64,000 nucleotides of DNA from Hydrogenivirga caldilitoris (lineage in GTDB: Bacteria > Aquificota > Aquificia > Aquificales > Aquificaceae), in the NCBI RefSeq assembly GCF_003664005.1, contig NZ_RCCJ01000001.1, positions 1,364,001-1,428,000 on the forward strand. Direction: 5' to 3'. Both the position numbers and the translations under genes were made by a program. The notes under the pieces were generated by a model. The model ran no database searches. It was not told where the DNA came from and saw only the letters and a program-made list of their open reading frames with translations. This document shows positions 9,398 to 16,180 of this stretch, piece by piece. The stretch's first letter is position 1. Each line of letters begins with the position of its first letter.

Positions 9398-9720
9398 AAG
9401 ACCTGAAGCTCTATTCTATGAAGAAGGTTGAGATAATAGTCCGGGGAGAGGATATAGATTTTGTTATTGACATCCTGGAAAGAGCTGGAATAAGCGGTTA
9501 CACCATATTTCACAACCTTTCAGGTAAAGGCAGCCATGGTTTTCATGAAGGACACCTCCTCTTTAACGAAGAGGATACACTGGTTATGGTGGTTTCGGTC
9601 ATGCCCGAGGAGAAAGCCCTCTCTATTCTGGAAGGGCTAACGCCCTTTCTTAACAAGCACTCTGGGGTAGTATTTATTTCCGACACAATGGTGAGCAGGC
9701 TTGAAAAGTTCAAGAGATAG
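9394..9720 (+). CDS. PII-like signalling protein linked to DabAB
   Basis: 108 residues with a GlnB-like ferredoxin fold: VEIIVRGEDIDFVIDILERAGISGYTIF then a T-loop-like stretch GKGSHGFHEGHLLFNEED and a final strand pair ending FISDTMVSRLEKF. It lacks the uridylylation Tyr motif of classical GlnB. Its start overlaps the dabA stop (ATGA), so it probably senses nucleotide or carbon status and gates DabAB, as SbtB- or CPII-type proteins do for other bicarbonate transporters. Function is inferred from fold and position; an alternative start is Met-9. Confidence 0.82.
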   Translation: MKDLKLYSMKKVEIIVRGEDIDFVIDILERAGISGYTIFHNLSGKGSHGFHEGHLLFNEEDTLVMVVSVMPEEKALSILEGLTPFLNKHSGVVFISDTMVSRLEKFKR

Positions 9721-10360
9721 TTTACTTCAGGTCTTTAAACTCCTTCTGGTCTCTTATGGAAAACAGAATTGGTGGCCTGTAGACAGAGAGTATCACAGGA
9801 AGGAAGGAAGTGACCCCAGAGAGGAGATAGTTATCGGTGCCATACTAACCCAGAACACCTCCTGGAGGAACGTTGAAAAAGCCCTTCAGAACTTGAAAAG
9901 GGTAAAGGCTCTCTCCTTCAAAAGGATTATAGATATCACTCCTGAAGCTCTCCAGGAGCTCATAAGACCAGCGGGTTACTACAGACAGAAAGCCGTATAT
10001 TTAAAAGAGGTGGCTTTTAGGCTTTACCCGGTGTCAAAGGTTGAAAAAGTAAGCAGGGAGGAACTCCTTGAGATAAAGGGTATAGGAAGGGAAACCGCAG
10101 ACACGATTCTCTTGTATGCAGGAAATAGACCTTACTTCGTTATAGACGCCTACACTAAGAGGATAGTTAAAAGGGTATTCGGGATAGAGGACAATTACGA
10201 GGGGCTTAGGAAATTCTTTGAGGAAAATTTGCCTGAGGACATAGAACTTTACAAGGAGTTCCATGCTCTTTTAGATGAGCACGCCAAGAGGTTCTGCAAA
10301 AAGATTCCCCAATGCGAAGGCTGCATTCTCACTCAGCTCTGTACTCAGCCTTTGAGGTAG
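9701..10360 (+). CDS. HhH-GPD DNA glycosylase, MagIII-like (COG2231)
   Basis: A base-excision DNA glycosylase of the endonuclease III superfamily. It has the N-terminal QNWWP and GAILTQNTSWRNVEKAL stretches of 3-methyladenine glycosylase III. The helix-hairpin-helix LEIKGIGRETADTILLYA has Glu where endonuclease III has its catalytic Lys, and the catalytic Asp is kept (VIDAYTKR). This points to a monofunctional glycosylase. A C-terminal C-x5-C-x2-C-x5-C should bind [4Fe-4S]. The start seems to be TTG 9701 inside the PII gene, since an in-frame stop lies just upstream. The 3' end overlaps convergent queD by 32 bases. Confidence 0.8.
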   Translation: MKSSRDSLLQVFKLLLVSYGKQNWWPVDREYHRKEGSDPREEIVIGAILTQNTSWRNVEKALQNLKRVKALSFKRIIDITPEALQELIRPAGYYRQKAVYLKEVAFRLYPVSKVEKVSREELLEIKGIGRETADTILLYAGNRPYFVIDAYTKRIVKRVFGIEDNYEGLRKFFEENLPEDIELYKEFHALLDEHAKRFCKKIPQCEGCILTQLCTQPLR

Positions 10361-10823
10361 AGGTCTCCCAGAGAACAACCTTAACTACCTGAACCTCGCC
10401 CAAAAGCCCTGCATCCTTAAGCCTTTCAGTGAGGAAGTCATAGAAGAACTTTGCGAGGGCTTCTGCTGTTGGGCAAAAATCCACAGGAAAGACCTTCATT
10501 GCCCCGTACTTAGTAGCCACTTCCTCCAGCTCAGGATATATAGGGTCGTTCCTGTCCACTATGAAACTGTGGTCTATCCTATCTATAAGCTCTTTAAGGG
10601 CGTTCTTTATGTGGTAGAAGTCCATAACCATGTCCTGCTCGCTGAGGGTATCAGAACCAACGGTAACCTCCAGAAGGTAACTGTGACCGTGCAGATTTAC
10701 ACACTTGTTCTGGGGAACTTCCACGTTTCTTGTAAACTCTGCACCCCTACCGTAGGTGAGATTTTGCTTCCATACCCTGTGCCCCGCTTCAAACCTGAAG
10801 GTTTTTGATATCTCCCATCTCAC
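10329..10823 (-). CDS. queD: 6-carboxy-tetrahydropterin synthase QueD
   Basis: Converts 7,8-dihydroneopterin triphosphate to 6-carboxy-5,6,7,8-tetrahydropterin in preQ0/queuosine synthesis. Zinc ligands H15, H45 and H47 and catalytic C41 form the canonical C-x3-HGH motif (CVNLHGH), separating it from the second paralogue at 54.8 kb. A C-terminal LWETSTSKAEY carries the conserved Glu. 164 residues, somewhat longer than E. coli QueD. The start is GTG overlapping the upstream stop (GTGA). It is the last gene of the minus-strand tusA-dsrEFH-like operon, and its 3' end overlaps the DNA glycosylase gene. Confidence 0.9.
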   Translation of the reverse strand: MRWEISKTFRFEAGHRVWKQNLTYGRGAEFTRNVEVPQNKCVNLHGHSYLLEVTVGSDTLSEQDMVMDFYHIKNALKELIDRIDHSFIVDRNDPIYPELEEVATKYGAMKVFPVDFCPTAEALAKFFYDFLTERLKDAGLLGEVQVVKVVLWETSTSKAEYRAE

Positions 10824-11059
10824 CAGACTATAACCCTCCTTGAAGCCTCAATGAGCTCAACTATCTCCTCATACCCCTTCATAAATTCTTCGGGAACTTT
10901 CAAGCCTCTGGCTAGCGCATCCTCTTTACAAACGTACCATCCCTTTCGGGTAGGCCACCTGAGAACACCATCCTGTATAAGGATAACCACATCGTTGTCG
11001 GAGAGAAGCTCTGAGGAGAAGTCTCCCAGCTTTCTGACAAGCCAGAGGGTGTTCACCAT
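10820..11059 (-). CDS. DsrH/TusB-like sulfur-relay protein
   Basis: 79 residues. VVILIQDGVLRWP and WYVCKEDALARGL match the DsrH/TusB fold, including the conserved Cys in the EDxxARGL segment. It should form part of a DsrEFH (TusBCD)-type hexamer that passes persulfide from TusA. Overlaps dsrF-like by 7 bases and queD by 4 bases. Confidence 0.75.
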   Translation of the reverse strand: MVNTLWLVRKLGDFSSELLSDNDVVILIQDGVLRWPTRKGWYVCKEDALARGLKVPEEFMKGYEEIVELIEASRRVIVW

Positions 11060-11394
11060 ACGTAAACCACCTCCGCAGAGTTTATCAGCTCACTTATCTC
11101 CTCGGCAGACTTAACCTTGACCTGGCACACGAAATCTGCCTCCTTTAAGCCTCTCTCCTGGATAGATGCATCCTCAACCACCAGCTCTATGTTGACATGC
11201 TCAAGCACGTCATAAAACTTTTCAAAGGTTTCAACACCAAGCTCCTCCGGAGACCATCTGGTAAGGGTATAAACGCCATCCCTTATAAGGACAAAGGTAA
11301 GCTCATGGTTCATGCCGACAGCAATAGCTATTCTAAACGCCTCGTGAGCCTTCCAGGAAAAGGGGTCTCCCTTAAGTATGAATACGACTTTCAT
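11053..11394 (-). CDS. DsrF/TusC-like DsrE-family protein
   Basis: 113 residues with the DsrE/F alpha/beta fold: VVFILKGDPFSWKAHEAFRIA, then HELTFVLIRDGVYTL. One cysteine (KEADFVCQVKVKS) sits late in the protein. It is the middle subunit by gene order between DsrE-like and DsrH-like genes. A GAAGGTGA ribosome-binding site precedes ATG 11394, 10 bases after the previous gene. Confidence 0.7.
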   Translation of the reverse strand: MKVVFILKGDPFSWKAHEAFRIAIAVGMNHELTFVLIRDGVYTLTRWSPEELGVETFEKFYDVLEHVNIELVVEDASIQERGLKEADFVCQVKVKSAEEISELINSAEVVYVW

Positions 11395-11404
11395 ATCATC
11401 ACCT

Positions 11405-11710
11405 TCAGTTGAAAACTATCACTTTATCAAACTCACCCATCATGCGGGAGAGGTTATAGGTGGAGCTGCTCTGTGCCCATCCCGGAAGCTTGTCCACCCC
11501 TCTCTGGTGGGCAGAGTGGGCACAGAAGTATACCTTCACACCCAGCTCCGAGAGCTGAGAAGCATCTGGTCTTATAAGGTAGTAAGAACCGTTACCAGAA
11601 AGAAAAATAGAAACGTCGTGTCCCTTATCCCTTAGCTTCTTAGCTATGTTCAGGATAGTGTTATAGTCTTTTGCGAAGGGTACACTTGTTATAACTATAA
11701 GAACCCTCAT
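11405..11710 (-). CDS. DsrE/TusD-like sulfur-relay protein
   Basis: 101 residues of the DsrE family: VLIVITSVPFAKDYNTILNIA and HDVSIFLSGNGSYYLI are the nucleotide-binding-like strands, and VYFCAHSAHQRGV places the expected persulfide-carrying Cys at the end of strand 4. It overlaps tusA by 4 bases. The set could serve sulfur oxidation (sHdr-type) or tRNA 2-thiolation; no hdr, rhodanese or TusE gene lies in the window to decide. Confidence 0.78.
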   Translation of the reverse strand: MRVLIVITSVPFAKDYNTILNIAKKLRDKGHDVSIFLSGNGSYYLIRPDASQLSELGVKVYFCAHSAHQRGVDKLPGWAQSSSTYNLSRMMGEFDKVIVFN

Positions 11711-11949
11711 CTCTTCTTTCTTACTATTATCTCCCAGAGGTTTTCCCCTATCTTGTTAACCGCTATGACATCTTGCCCTTCCTCTCTCATACTCTTGGGA
11801 ACGTTCTCCGCTGAGGGCTCGTAATCTATAAGAACCCTGAGAACTTCCCCTTCGTCCATCTGCTCAAGGACAAGCTTGCTCTTCACAAAGGTGAAGGGAC
11901 AAACCTCACCTCTAATATCAAGCTCTTTATCAACCTTTACTTCCTGCAT
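11707..11949 (-). CDS. tusA: TusA-family sulfurtransferase
   Basis: A small sulfur carrier. DIRGEVCPFTFVKSKLVLEQM holds the catalytic Cys-17 of the CPxP/T motif, with Thr in place of the second Pro, followed by the usual VLRVLIDYEPSAENVP strand. The frame could open at 11970, but ATG 11949 fits TusA length (80 residues), and a TATAAT box (11959-11964, minus) lies 9 bases before it. The transcript is therefore probably leaderless. First gene of the five-gene minus-strand operon tusA-dsrE-dsrF-dsrH-queD. Confidence 0.85.
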   Translation of the reverse strand: MQEVKVDKELDIRGEVCPFTFVKSKLVLEQMDEGEVLRVLIDYEPSAENVPKSMREEGQDVIAVNKIGENLWEIIVRKKR

Positions 11950-11954
11950 AGTTA

Positions 11955-11964
11955 TAAAATTATA
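11955..11964. promoter_or_regulatory. Overlapping divergent -10 boxes (tusA / 11969 gene)
   Basis: On the plus strand TAAAAT (11955-11960) is 8 bases before ATG 11969; on the minus strand TATAAT (11959-11964) is 9 bases before ATG 11949. The two start codons are only 19 bases apart, leaving no room for leaders, so both transcripts should be leaderless or nearly so. Confidence 0.55.
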
Positions 11965-11968
11965 TGCC

Positions 11969-12274
11969 ATGGGAGTCTTTAGGAAAGAGGATATAGTGGC
12001 AAGGAGCGTTAAGATAGAGGTTGTCGGGGAAATAGAGAGGTGTCATAGGGCTGAGGATACGAAGTTTTACTGCCTCCCCGTAAAGATACACTTTGACAAC
12101 GGGGAGGTGAGAAACTACGTTCTCAAGTCCCATAACGAACCTAAAGGGTTAGAGAACTTCCTCCAGAATAAGAAAGGCATAAGGGATAGACTTGAAAGGA
12201 GTTTCGTTCTTTTAAAGAATGGGGATATAAGGGTTGTCTACGAAGCAGGAGAGACTACCGCCAAAGCCAACTGA
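11969..12274 (+). CDS. Conserved-looking protein of unknown function
   Basis: 101 residues, no signal peptide or membrane segment, an alternating beta-rich pattern (VKIEVVGEIERCHRAEDTKFYCLPVKIHFDNGEV with two cysteines). I recognise no family. The frame is open upstream, but ATG 11969 fits the -10 box 8 bases before it; GTG 11996 with AGGAAAGAGG upstream is an alternative. The 3' end overlaps convergent ribF by 37 bases. Confidence 0.6.
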   Translation: MGVFRKEDIVARSVKIEVVGEIERCHRAEDTKFYCLPVKIHFDNGEVRNYVLKSHNEPKGLENFLQNKKGIRDRLERSFVLLKNGDIRVVYEAGETTAKAN

Positions 12275-13188
12275 ACATCCTTCTCAATCTGAGACTTCAA
12301 CTCCTCTACCGAGGGAAACTTTCTCTCTTCCCTCAGGAACCTTATAAACTCAACCTTTATGCTCTTGCCCCTTAAATCTCCTGAGAAGTTAGGAATGTGC
12401 ACTTCAAGAACCCTCTTGCTCCCCTCAAAGGTGGGCCTGAAACCGAAGTTTGCAACACCGGGCAGTCCATCATCAACTAAAACGGCGTACACACCTTCTT
12501 TTAAACAGAGTTCCTCCGTATCTTTCAGATTTGCCGTAGGGAAACCTATCCTTGAGCCTCTTCCATCCCCCTTGATTACCTCTCTCCTTATCCAGTATCT
12601 CCTACCGAGGAATTGTGCAGCCTCTTCAAGCCTCCCCTCAGACAACAAACGCCTGACAAGGGTACTGCTAACTATATGCCCGTTCTTCTTAAAGGGTTTT
12701 GCAAGTTCAACCTCAAAGCCAAGCCTTTCACCTACCTCTTTAGCAAGCTCTATCTCACCCTCCCTGCGATAGCCGAACCTCCAGTCGTACCCAACAAGGA
12801 GATACTTACACCCAAGCCTGCGGTATATCACCTCTTCAAGAAAGTCTTTTGCACTCATACGAGAGAAGTCTTCATCAAACCTTATGAAGCATAAATAATC
12901 TATCCCTTCCTCCTTAAGAAGTTCCATCTTCTCCTCGGCAGTTGAAAGCTCACACAGAAACAGCCTAGGTGCAAGAACCTTTAAAGGATGTGGGCAGAAG
13001 GTAACGACCATAGACTTTAATCCTTTCTCGTGAGCTCTTCTCTTAAGAGTATCTATGAGGTACTTATGTCCCAGGTGGAGTCCGTCAAAGTTTCCCACTA
13101 TCAGAGCTGTATCCTCACTTACTCTCTCCAGAAGGTCAACCCCTATAGGACACCTTTGCTCCGATAACTTAAGAAAAAAAGGTTTCAT
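12238..13188 (-). CDS. ribF: Bifunctional riboflavin kinase / FMN adenylyltransferase
   Basis: Makes FMN and FAD from riboflavin. The N-terminal adenylyltransferase domain shows GNFDGLHLGHKYLI (HxGH) and VTFCPHPLKVL; the C-terminal kinase domain has GRGSRIGFPTANL. 316 residues, normal length. It starts 3 bases after the HIT gene stop, so the two are co-transcribed. Confidence 0.95.
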   Translation of the reverse strand: MKPFFLKLSEQRCPIGVDLLERVSEDTALIVGNFDGLHLGHKYLIDTLKRRAHEKGLKSMVVTFCPHPLKVLAPRLFLCELSTAEEKMELLKEEGIDYLCFIRFDEDFSRMSAKDFLEEVIYRRLGCKYLLVGYDWRFGYRREGEIELAKEVGERLGFEVELAKPFKKNGHIVSSTLVRRLLSEGRLEEAAQFLGRRYWIRREVIKGDGRGSRIGFPTANLKDTEELCLKEGVYAVLVDDGLPGVANFGFRPTFEGSKRVLEVHIPNFSGDLRGKSIKVEFIRFLREERKFPSVEELKSQIEKDVQLALAVVSPAS

Positions 13189-13191
13189 GCT

Positions 13192-13557
13192 TTATCCCGG
13201 AGGCCAGCCCATAGCCCTTCCGCCTATTAGGTGGAGGTGAAGGTGAAAAACACTCTGTCCAGCATCCTTACCAACGTTAAAGACCAGCCTGTACCCACCG
13301 TTCAAGCTTTCATCTGGAGCAAGCCCCTGCTCCTGAGCTATCTTCTTTGCCACATAGAACATATGCCCTACAAGGCACTCGTCCCTCTCTTCCAGCTCTT
13401 GGATACCGAATATGTGCTTTTTGGGAATTATGAGTATATGGACCGGGGCAACCGGGTTGATGTCGTGAAAGGCGTAAACACTTTCGTCTTCATAAACTTT
13501 CTTTGAGGGGATTTCCCCCTTCACTATCTTGCAAAAGATACAGCTCTCGTGCTCCAT
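13192..13557 (-). CDS. HIT (HINT-type) nucleotide hydrolase
   Basis: 121-residue histidine-triad protein. SCIFCKIVKGEIPSKKVYED is the HINT N-terminus with paired Cys, and HLHLHLIGG is the histidine triad with the nucleophilic His. Likely hydrolyses AMP-lysine or phosphoramidate bonds. A TAAAAT box (minus, 13565-13570) lies 7 bases before ATG 13557, so it is probably leaderless, and that box overlaps the stop codon of the gene upstream. ribF follows immediately. Confidence 0.93.
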   Translation of the reverse strand: MEHESCIFCKIVKGEIPSKKVYEDESVYAFHDINPVAPVHILIIPKKHIFGIQELEERDECLVGHMFYVAKKIAQEQGLAPDESLNGGYRLVFNVGKDAGQSVFHLHLHLIGGRAMGWPPG

Positions 13558-13562
13558 AGAAA

Positions 13563-14075
13563 TTATTTTATCATCTCAAGCTCCTCAAAAGCCTCCTCCG
13601 CCCTTTTCTCACTCAGAGACTTTGCTATCTCCCTAACTCTGGCTTTCTCGTACGTTACAAAATCCTCCCTTGATATACACCCCCTCGCAAAGGCTATGCC
13701 TCTCTTCTTGTCGTACTCAACGTTCTTTACCCTAAGGTTGCCCTCCACAAAGAGGGAGAGCTTACTGTCCTCAACTACTGAAAGTATAAACCTACGCTCT
13801 TTCTGGTTCTTCACTTCCCTGAAGTTTTCGTAAACTGCCTTCTTTATAAGCCTCTTTAGCTCCTCCTCCATCTTCGGGTAAAGCTTATCCTTAGCCTCTT
13901 CTACGGCTGACATGTAGCCGTAAGCGTGGGTTGATACACACAAGCTCCCCCTCTCATCCTTCATATACCAGTCAGGAGCACCTTCCACATTTACCTTCGT
14001 GCCGTCCCTCACGGAGCTTTCAAAGATAAATACCACGATCGTCTTGAGCAGAGCTACTGCTAGAGATTCAAGCAT
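13563..14075 (-). CDS. Protein of unknown function, possibly membrane-attached
   Basis: 170 residues with a short hydrophobic N-terminus (MLESLAVALLKTIVVFIF) that may be a membrane anchor. The body contains PDWYMKDERGSLCVSTHAYG and a charged helix. The layout faintly resembles LPP20-type lipoproteins (a W-x-n-G motif before an Ala/Glu helix), but there is no lipobox and I would not assign it. Its start overlaps the stop of the nitroreductase gene by one base (TAATG). Confidence 0.7.
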   Translation of the reverse strand: MLESLAVALLKTIVVFIFESSVRDGTKVNVEGAPDWYMKDERGSLCVSTHAYGYMSAVEEAKDKLYPKMEEELKRLIKKAVYENFREVKNQKERRFILSVVEDSKLSLFVEGNLRVKNVEYDKKRGIAFARGCISREDFVTYEKARVREIAKSLSEKRAEEAFEELEMIK

Positions 14076-15040
14076 TATATTATTTTTCCAAACTCCTCAA
14101 ACTTAAATCTGTAAGCTCTTGGAAGTAGTTCCTTTTCCGGATGCTTATAACCTATAGCTATTATCAGAGGCACGAGTTTATCCTTCCCTATACCCAGGAA
14201 TTTTTTAAGTTTTGCCTCGTCAAACCCCTCCATCGGATGCGTTTCAAGTCCAAAGTATCGGGCTATTATCATGACACTCATAGCAAAGAATGCGGAATCC
14301 CTTATAGCCTTCCTCTTTCTCTTTTCAGGGCTCTTCCATCCTGAGAGTATCTGTTCCCTGAGAGTGTTCCTATCCTTCCTCTGGATGTATCCGAGTTCAA
14401 CCCAGCTATCTAAAACCCTGTCCACGTGTTCCTCAGCAGCATTTAAGTTAGCTATCACAACTATGTTAGCGCTTGCATCCTCAGCCTTCTGTTGACCGTA
14501 ACATATATCCTTCAACTTCCTTTTCTTGTCTTTGCTCTTTACTACTATAACTTCCCAAGGTTGGATGTTATAACCTGAAGGAGCAAGGGCTGCCGTATTG
14601 AGTATCTCTATTAAAACCTCATCGGGCACCTCCCTGTTGGGGTCAAAGAAGGTGATAGACCTCCTCTCCTTTATATATCTGAGACACTCCTCTCTCTTCT
14701 CCTTCTCACTGACCTCCTCTACCCCCTCAAGGACACCCGTTATTACCTCTCTTACGCTCGCGGTTGCCTTTCCTGTAAGTTCCTGGAGAGTTCTTACAAC
14801 ACTCTCAAACCTTCCCCCCACGTCCTTTCTCACATCCTGTATTCCTTCAAGGATGCCCTCCGTAATCTCCTTTACCTTCTCCTTTGATGGCTGCATACCC
14901 TTAAAGGTTTTATCGGTAAGCTCTTTTATCGTCTGGGAGGTGGCTTTCTGAATATCCTTACTCTTCTCAAAGAACAGCTTAAATAGGTCTCTTGCTTCTT
15001 CCCTTAATCCTTTTTCTTCTTTCTTCTCCTCGCTCATCAC
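14075..15040 (-). CDS. Nitroreductase-family flavoprotein with an N-terminal repeat domain
   Basis: Two parts. Residues 1 to about 115 are highly charged and helical, with a duplicated segment (EITEGILEGIQDV near 58-70 and EVITGVLEGVEEV near 98-110). From about residue 118 a nitroreductase domain follows: YIKERRSITFFDP, LAPSGYNIQPWEVIVV and a C-terminal FGLETHPMEGFDE, the FMN-binding layout of NADH oxidase/nitroreductases. Stand-alone family members are about 170-220 residues, so the N-terminal domain is an addition. ATG 15040 has GGAGGG upstream. The fusion is in one uninterrupted frame, so it is not an assembly artefact. Substrate unknown. Confidence 0.85.
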   Translation of the reverse strand: MMSEEKKEEKGLREEARDLFKLFFEKSKDIQKATSQTIKELTDKTFKGMQPSKEKVKEITEGILEGIQDVRKDVGGRFESVVRTLQELTGKATASVREVITGVLEGVEEVSEKEKREECLRYIKERRSITFFDPNREVPDEVLIEILNTAALAPSGYNIQPWEVIVVKSKDKKRKLKDICYGQQKAEDASANIVVIANLNAAEEHVDRVLDSWVELGYIQRKDRNTLREQILSGWKSPEKRKRKAIRDSAFFAMSVMIIARYFGLETHPMEGFDEAKLKKFLGIGKDKLVPLIIAIGYKHPEKELLPRAYRFKFEEFGKII

Positions 15041-15082
15041 TTTCCCTCCTTCACTTAATAATAATAAGTCTCCGGAGCGAGG

Positions 15083-16180
15083 TCATCTATCTGAATGCTT
15101 CTCAATAGCAACCTCTCCTCCCATACCTACTCTGAGCAAGTTTTTTTGCCCCTTGGTTATCTCAACCTTCACAGGTATACGTTGGGCAACCTTAGTAAAT
15201 TCTCCTGCCGTTATATCCCTAGGTATAACCGCAAACTTTGCGGCTGTAGCTCTGTTTATCTCCTTTACAACCCCTTCAAACTTTATATCTGGGAAGGCAT
15301 CAATTGTAATACTCACTCTGTTCCCCTCCTTAACTCCTTTAAGCTTAGTCTCTTCAAGGAGAACAAGGAGGTAAAGGTCCTTAGGGTCGTAAACTGCGTA
15401 AACGTACTGCCCCTCCCTGACCACATCTCCTTCACTAACGAACCTTTTGACCACGTATCCGTCTATAGGACTCCTGAGAAGCGTTTCACCTATCATGTTT
15501 TCTAGGTCTTCCTTTCTCTTAAGGAGCGCTTCTATCTGTCTACTGAGTGCTTCTATTTTCCTATCAAGTTCTTGAGTCTGTTTTAACTTCGCTTCTAGAA
15601 CCTTTCTCTGAGATAGAGTTGCTACCTTTTTAGCTTCAAGAGCCGCTATCTCTTTATCCAGAGAACGCAGGTTTGTATCCACGTCTTCAAAGGTTCGGGA
15701 GGGAACAACACCTTTAGCGTAAAGTTTTTCAAAACGTTCCCGGTCTCTCTCAAGGAGCTCCTTCTTCACCACAAGGGAATCTATCTGTTTCTGGACTGCT
15801 TTCGCCTCCAGGCTTACAAGTTCCATGCTTCTTCGTAATTCTTCCCTTAAAGCCTTTGCCTTAACCTGCAAAGCTTCCCTTTCCTTACGAACCTGGTCTA
15901 TAGTACTCTCAAGCTCCTGCAATCGTACCACGTAATCTCTGTCATTTATCTTGGCAAGGGGTTCTCCCTTCTTGACCTTATCACCCTCCTCCTTGAAGAG
16001 TTTCTCTATCCTGCCGGAAACCCTCTTGTAGGCTACCTTTGTAAAAGTCTCACTCTCCACGAATACGGCATCAGTTATAGCATGAGTTAACCTGTAATGG
16101 AGCCACTTTATACCCACGAGGATAAAACTCAGGGTAAACAGAAGCAACAGGAGTAAGCCAGCTACCCTTTTACCTCTCAT
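15083..16180 (-). CDS. HlyD/EmrA-type membrane fusion protein
   Basis: Periplasmic adaptor of an efflux or secretion pump. One N-terminal membrane anchor (GLLLLLLFTLSFILVGI), a split lipoyl domain (VSGRIEKLFKEEGDKVKKGEPLAKI and later LRSPIDGYVVKRFVSEGDVV) and a long coiled-coil hairpin between (residues about 95-235), then beta-barrel and membrane-proximal parts. 365 residues. It overlaps the TolC gene by 11 bases. No inner-membrane transporter gene follows, which is unusual for a TetR-TolC-HlyD operon. Confidence 0.9.
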   Translation of the reverse strand: MRGKRVAGLLLLLLFTLSFILVGIKWLHYRLTHAITDAVFVESETFTKVAYKRVSGRIEKLFKEEGDKVKKGEPLAKINDRDYVVRLQELESTIDQVRKEREALQVKAKALREELRRSMELVSLEAKAVQKQIDSLVVKKELLERDRERFEKLYAKGVVPSRTFEDVDTNLRSLDKEIAALEAKKVATLSQRKVLEAKLKQTQELDRKIEALSRQIEALLKRKEDLENMIGETLLRSPIDGYVVKRFVSEGDVVREGQYVYAVYDPKDLYLLVLLEETKLKGVKEGNRVSITIDAFPDIKFEGVVKEINRATAAKFAVIPRDITAGEFTKVAQRIPVKVEITKGQKNLLRVGMGGEVAIEKHSDR

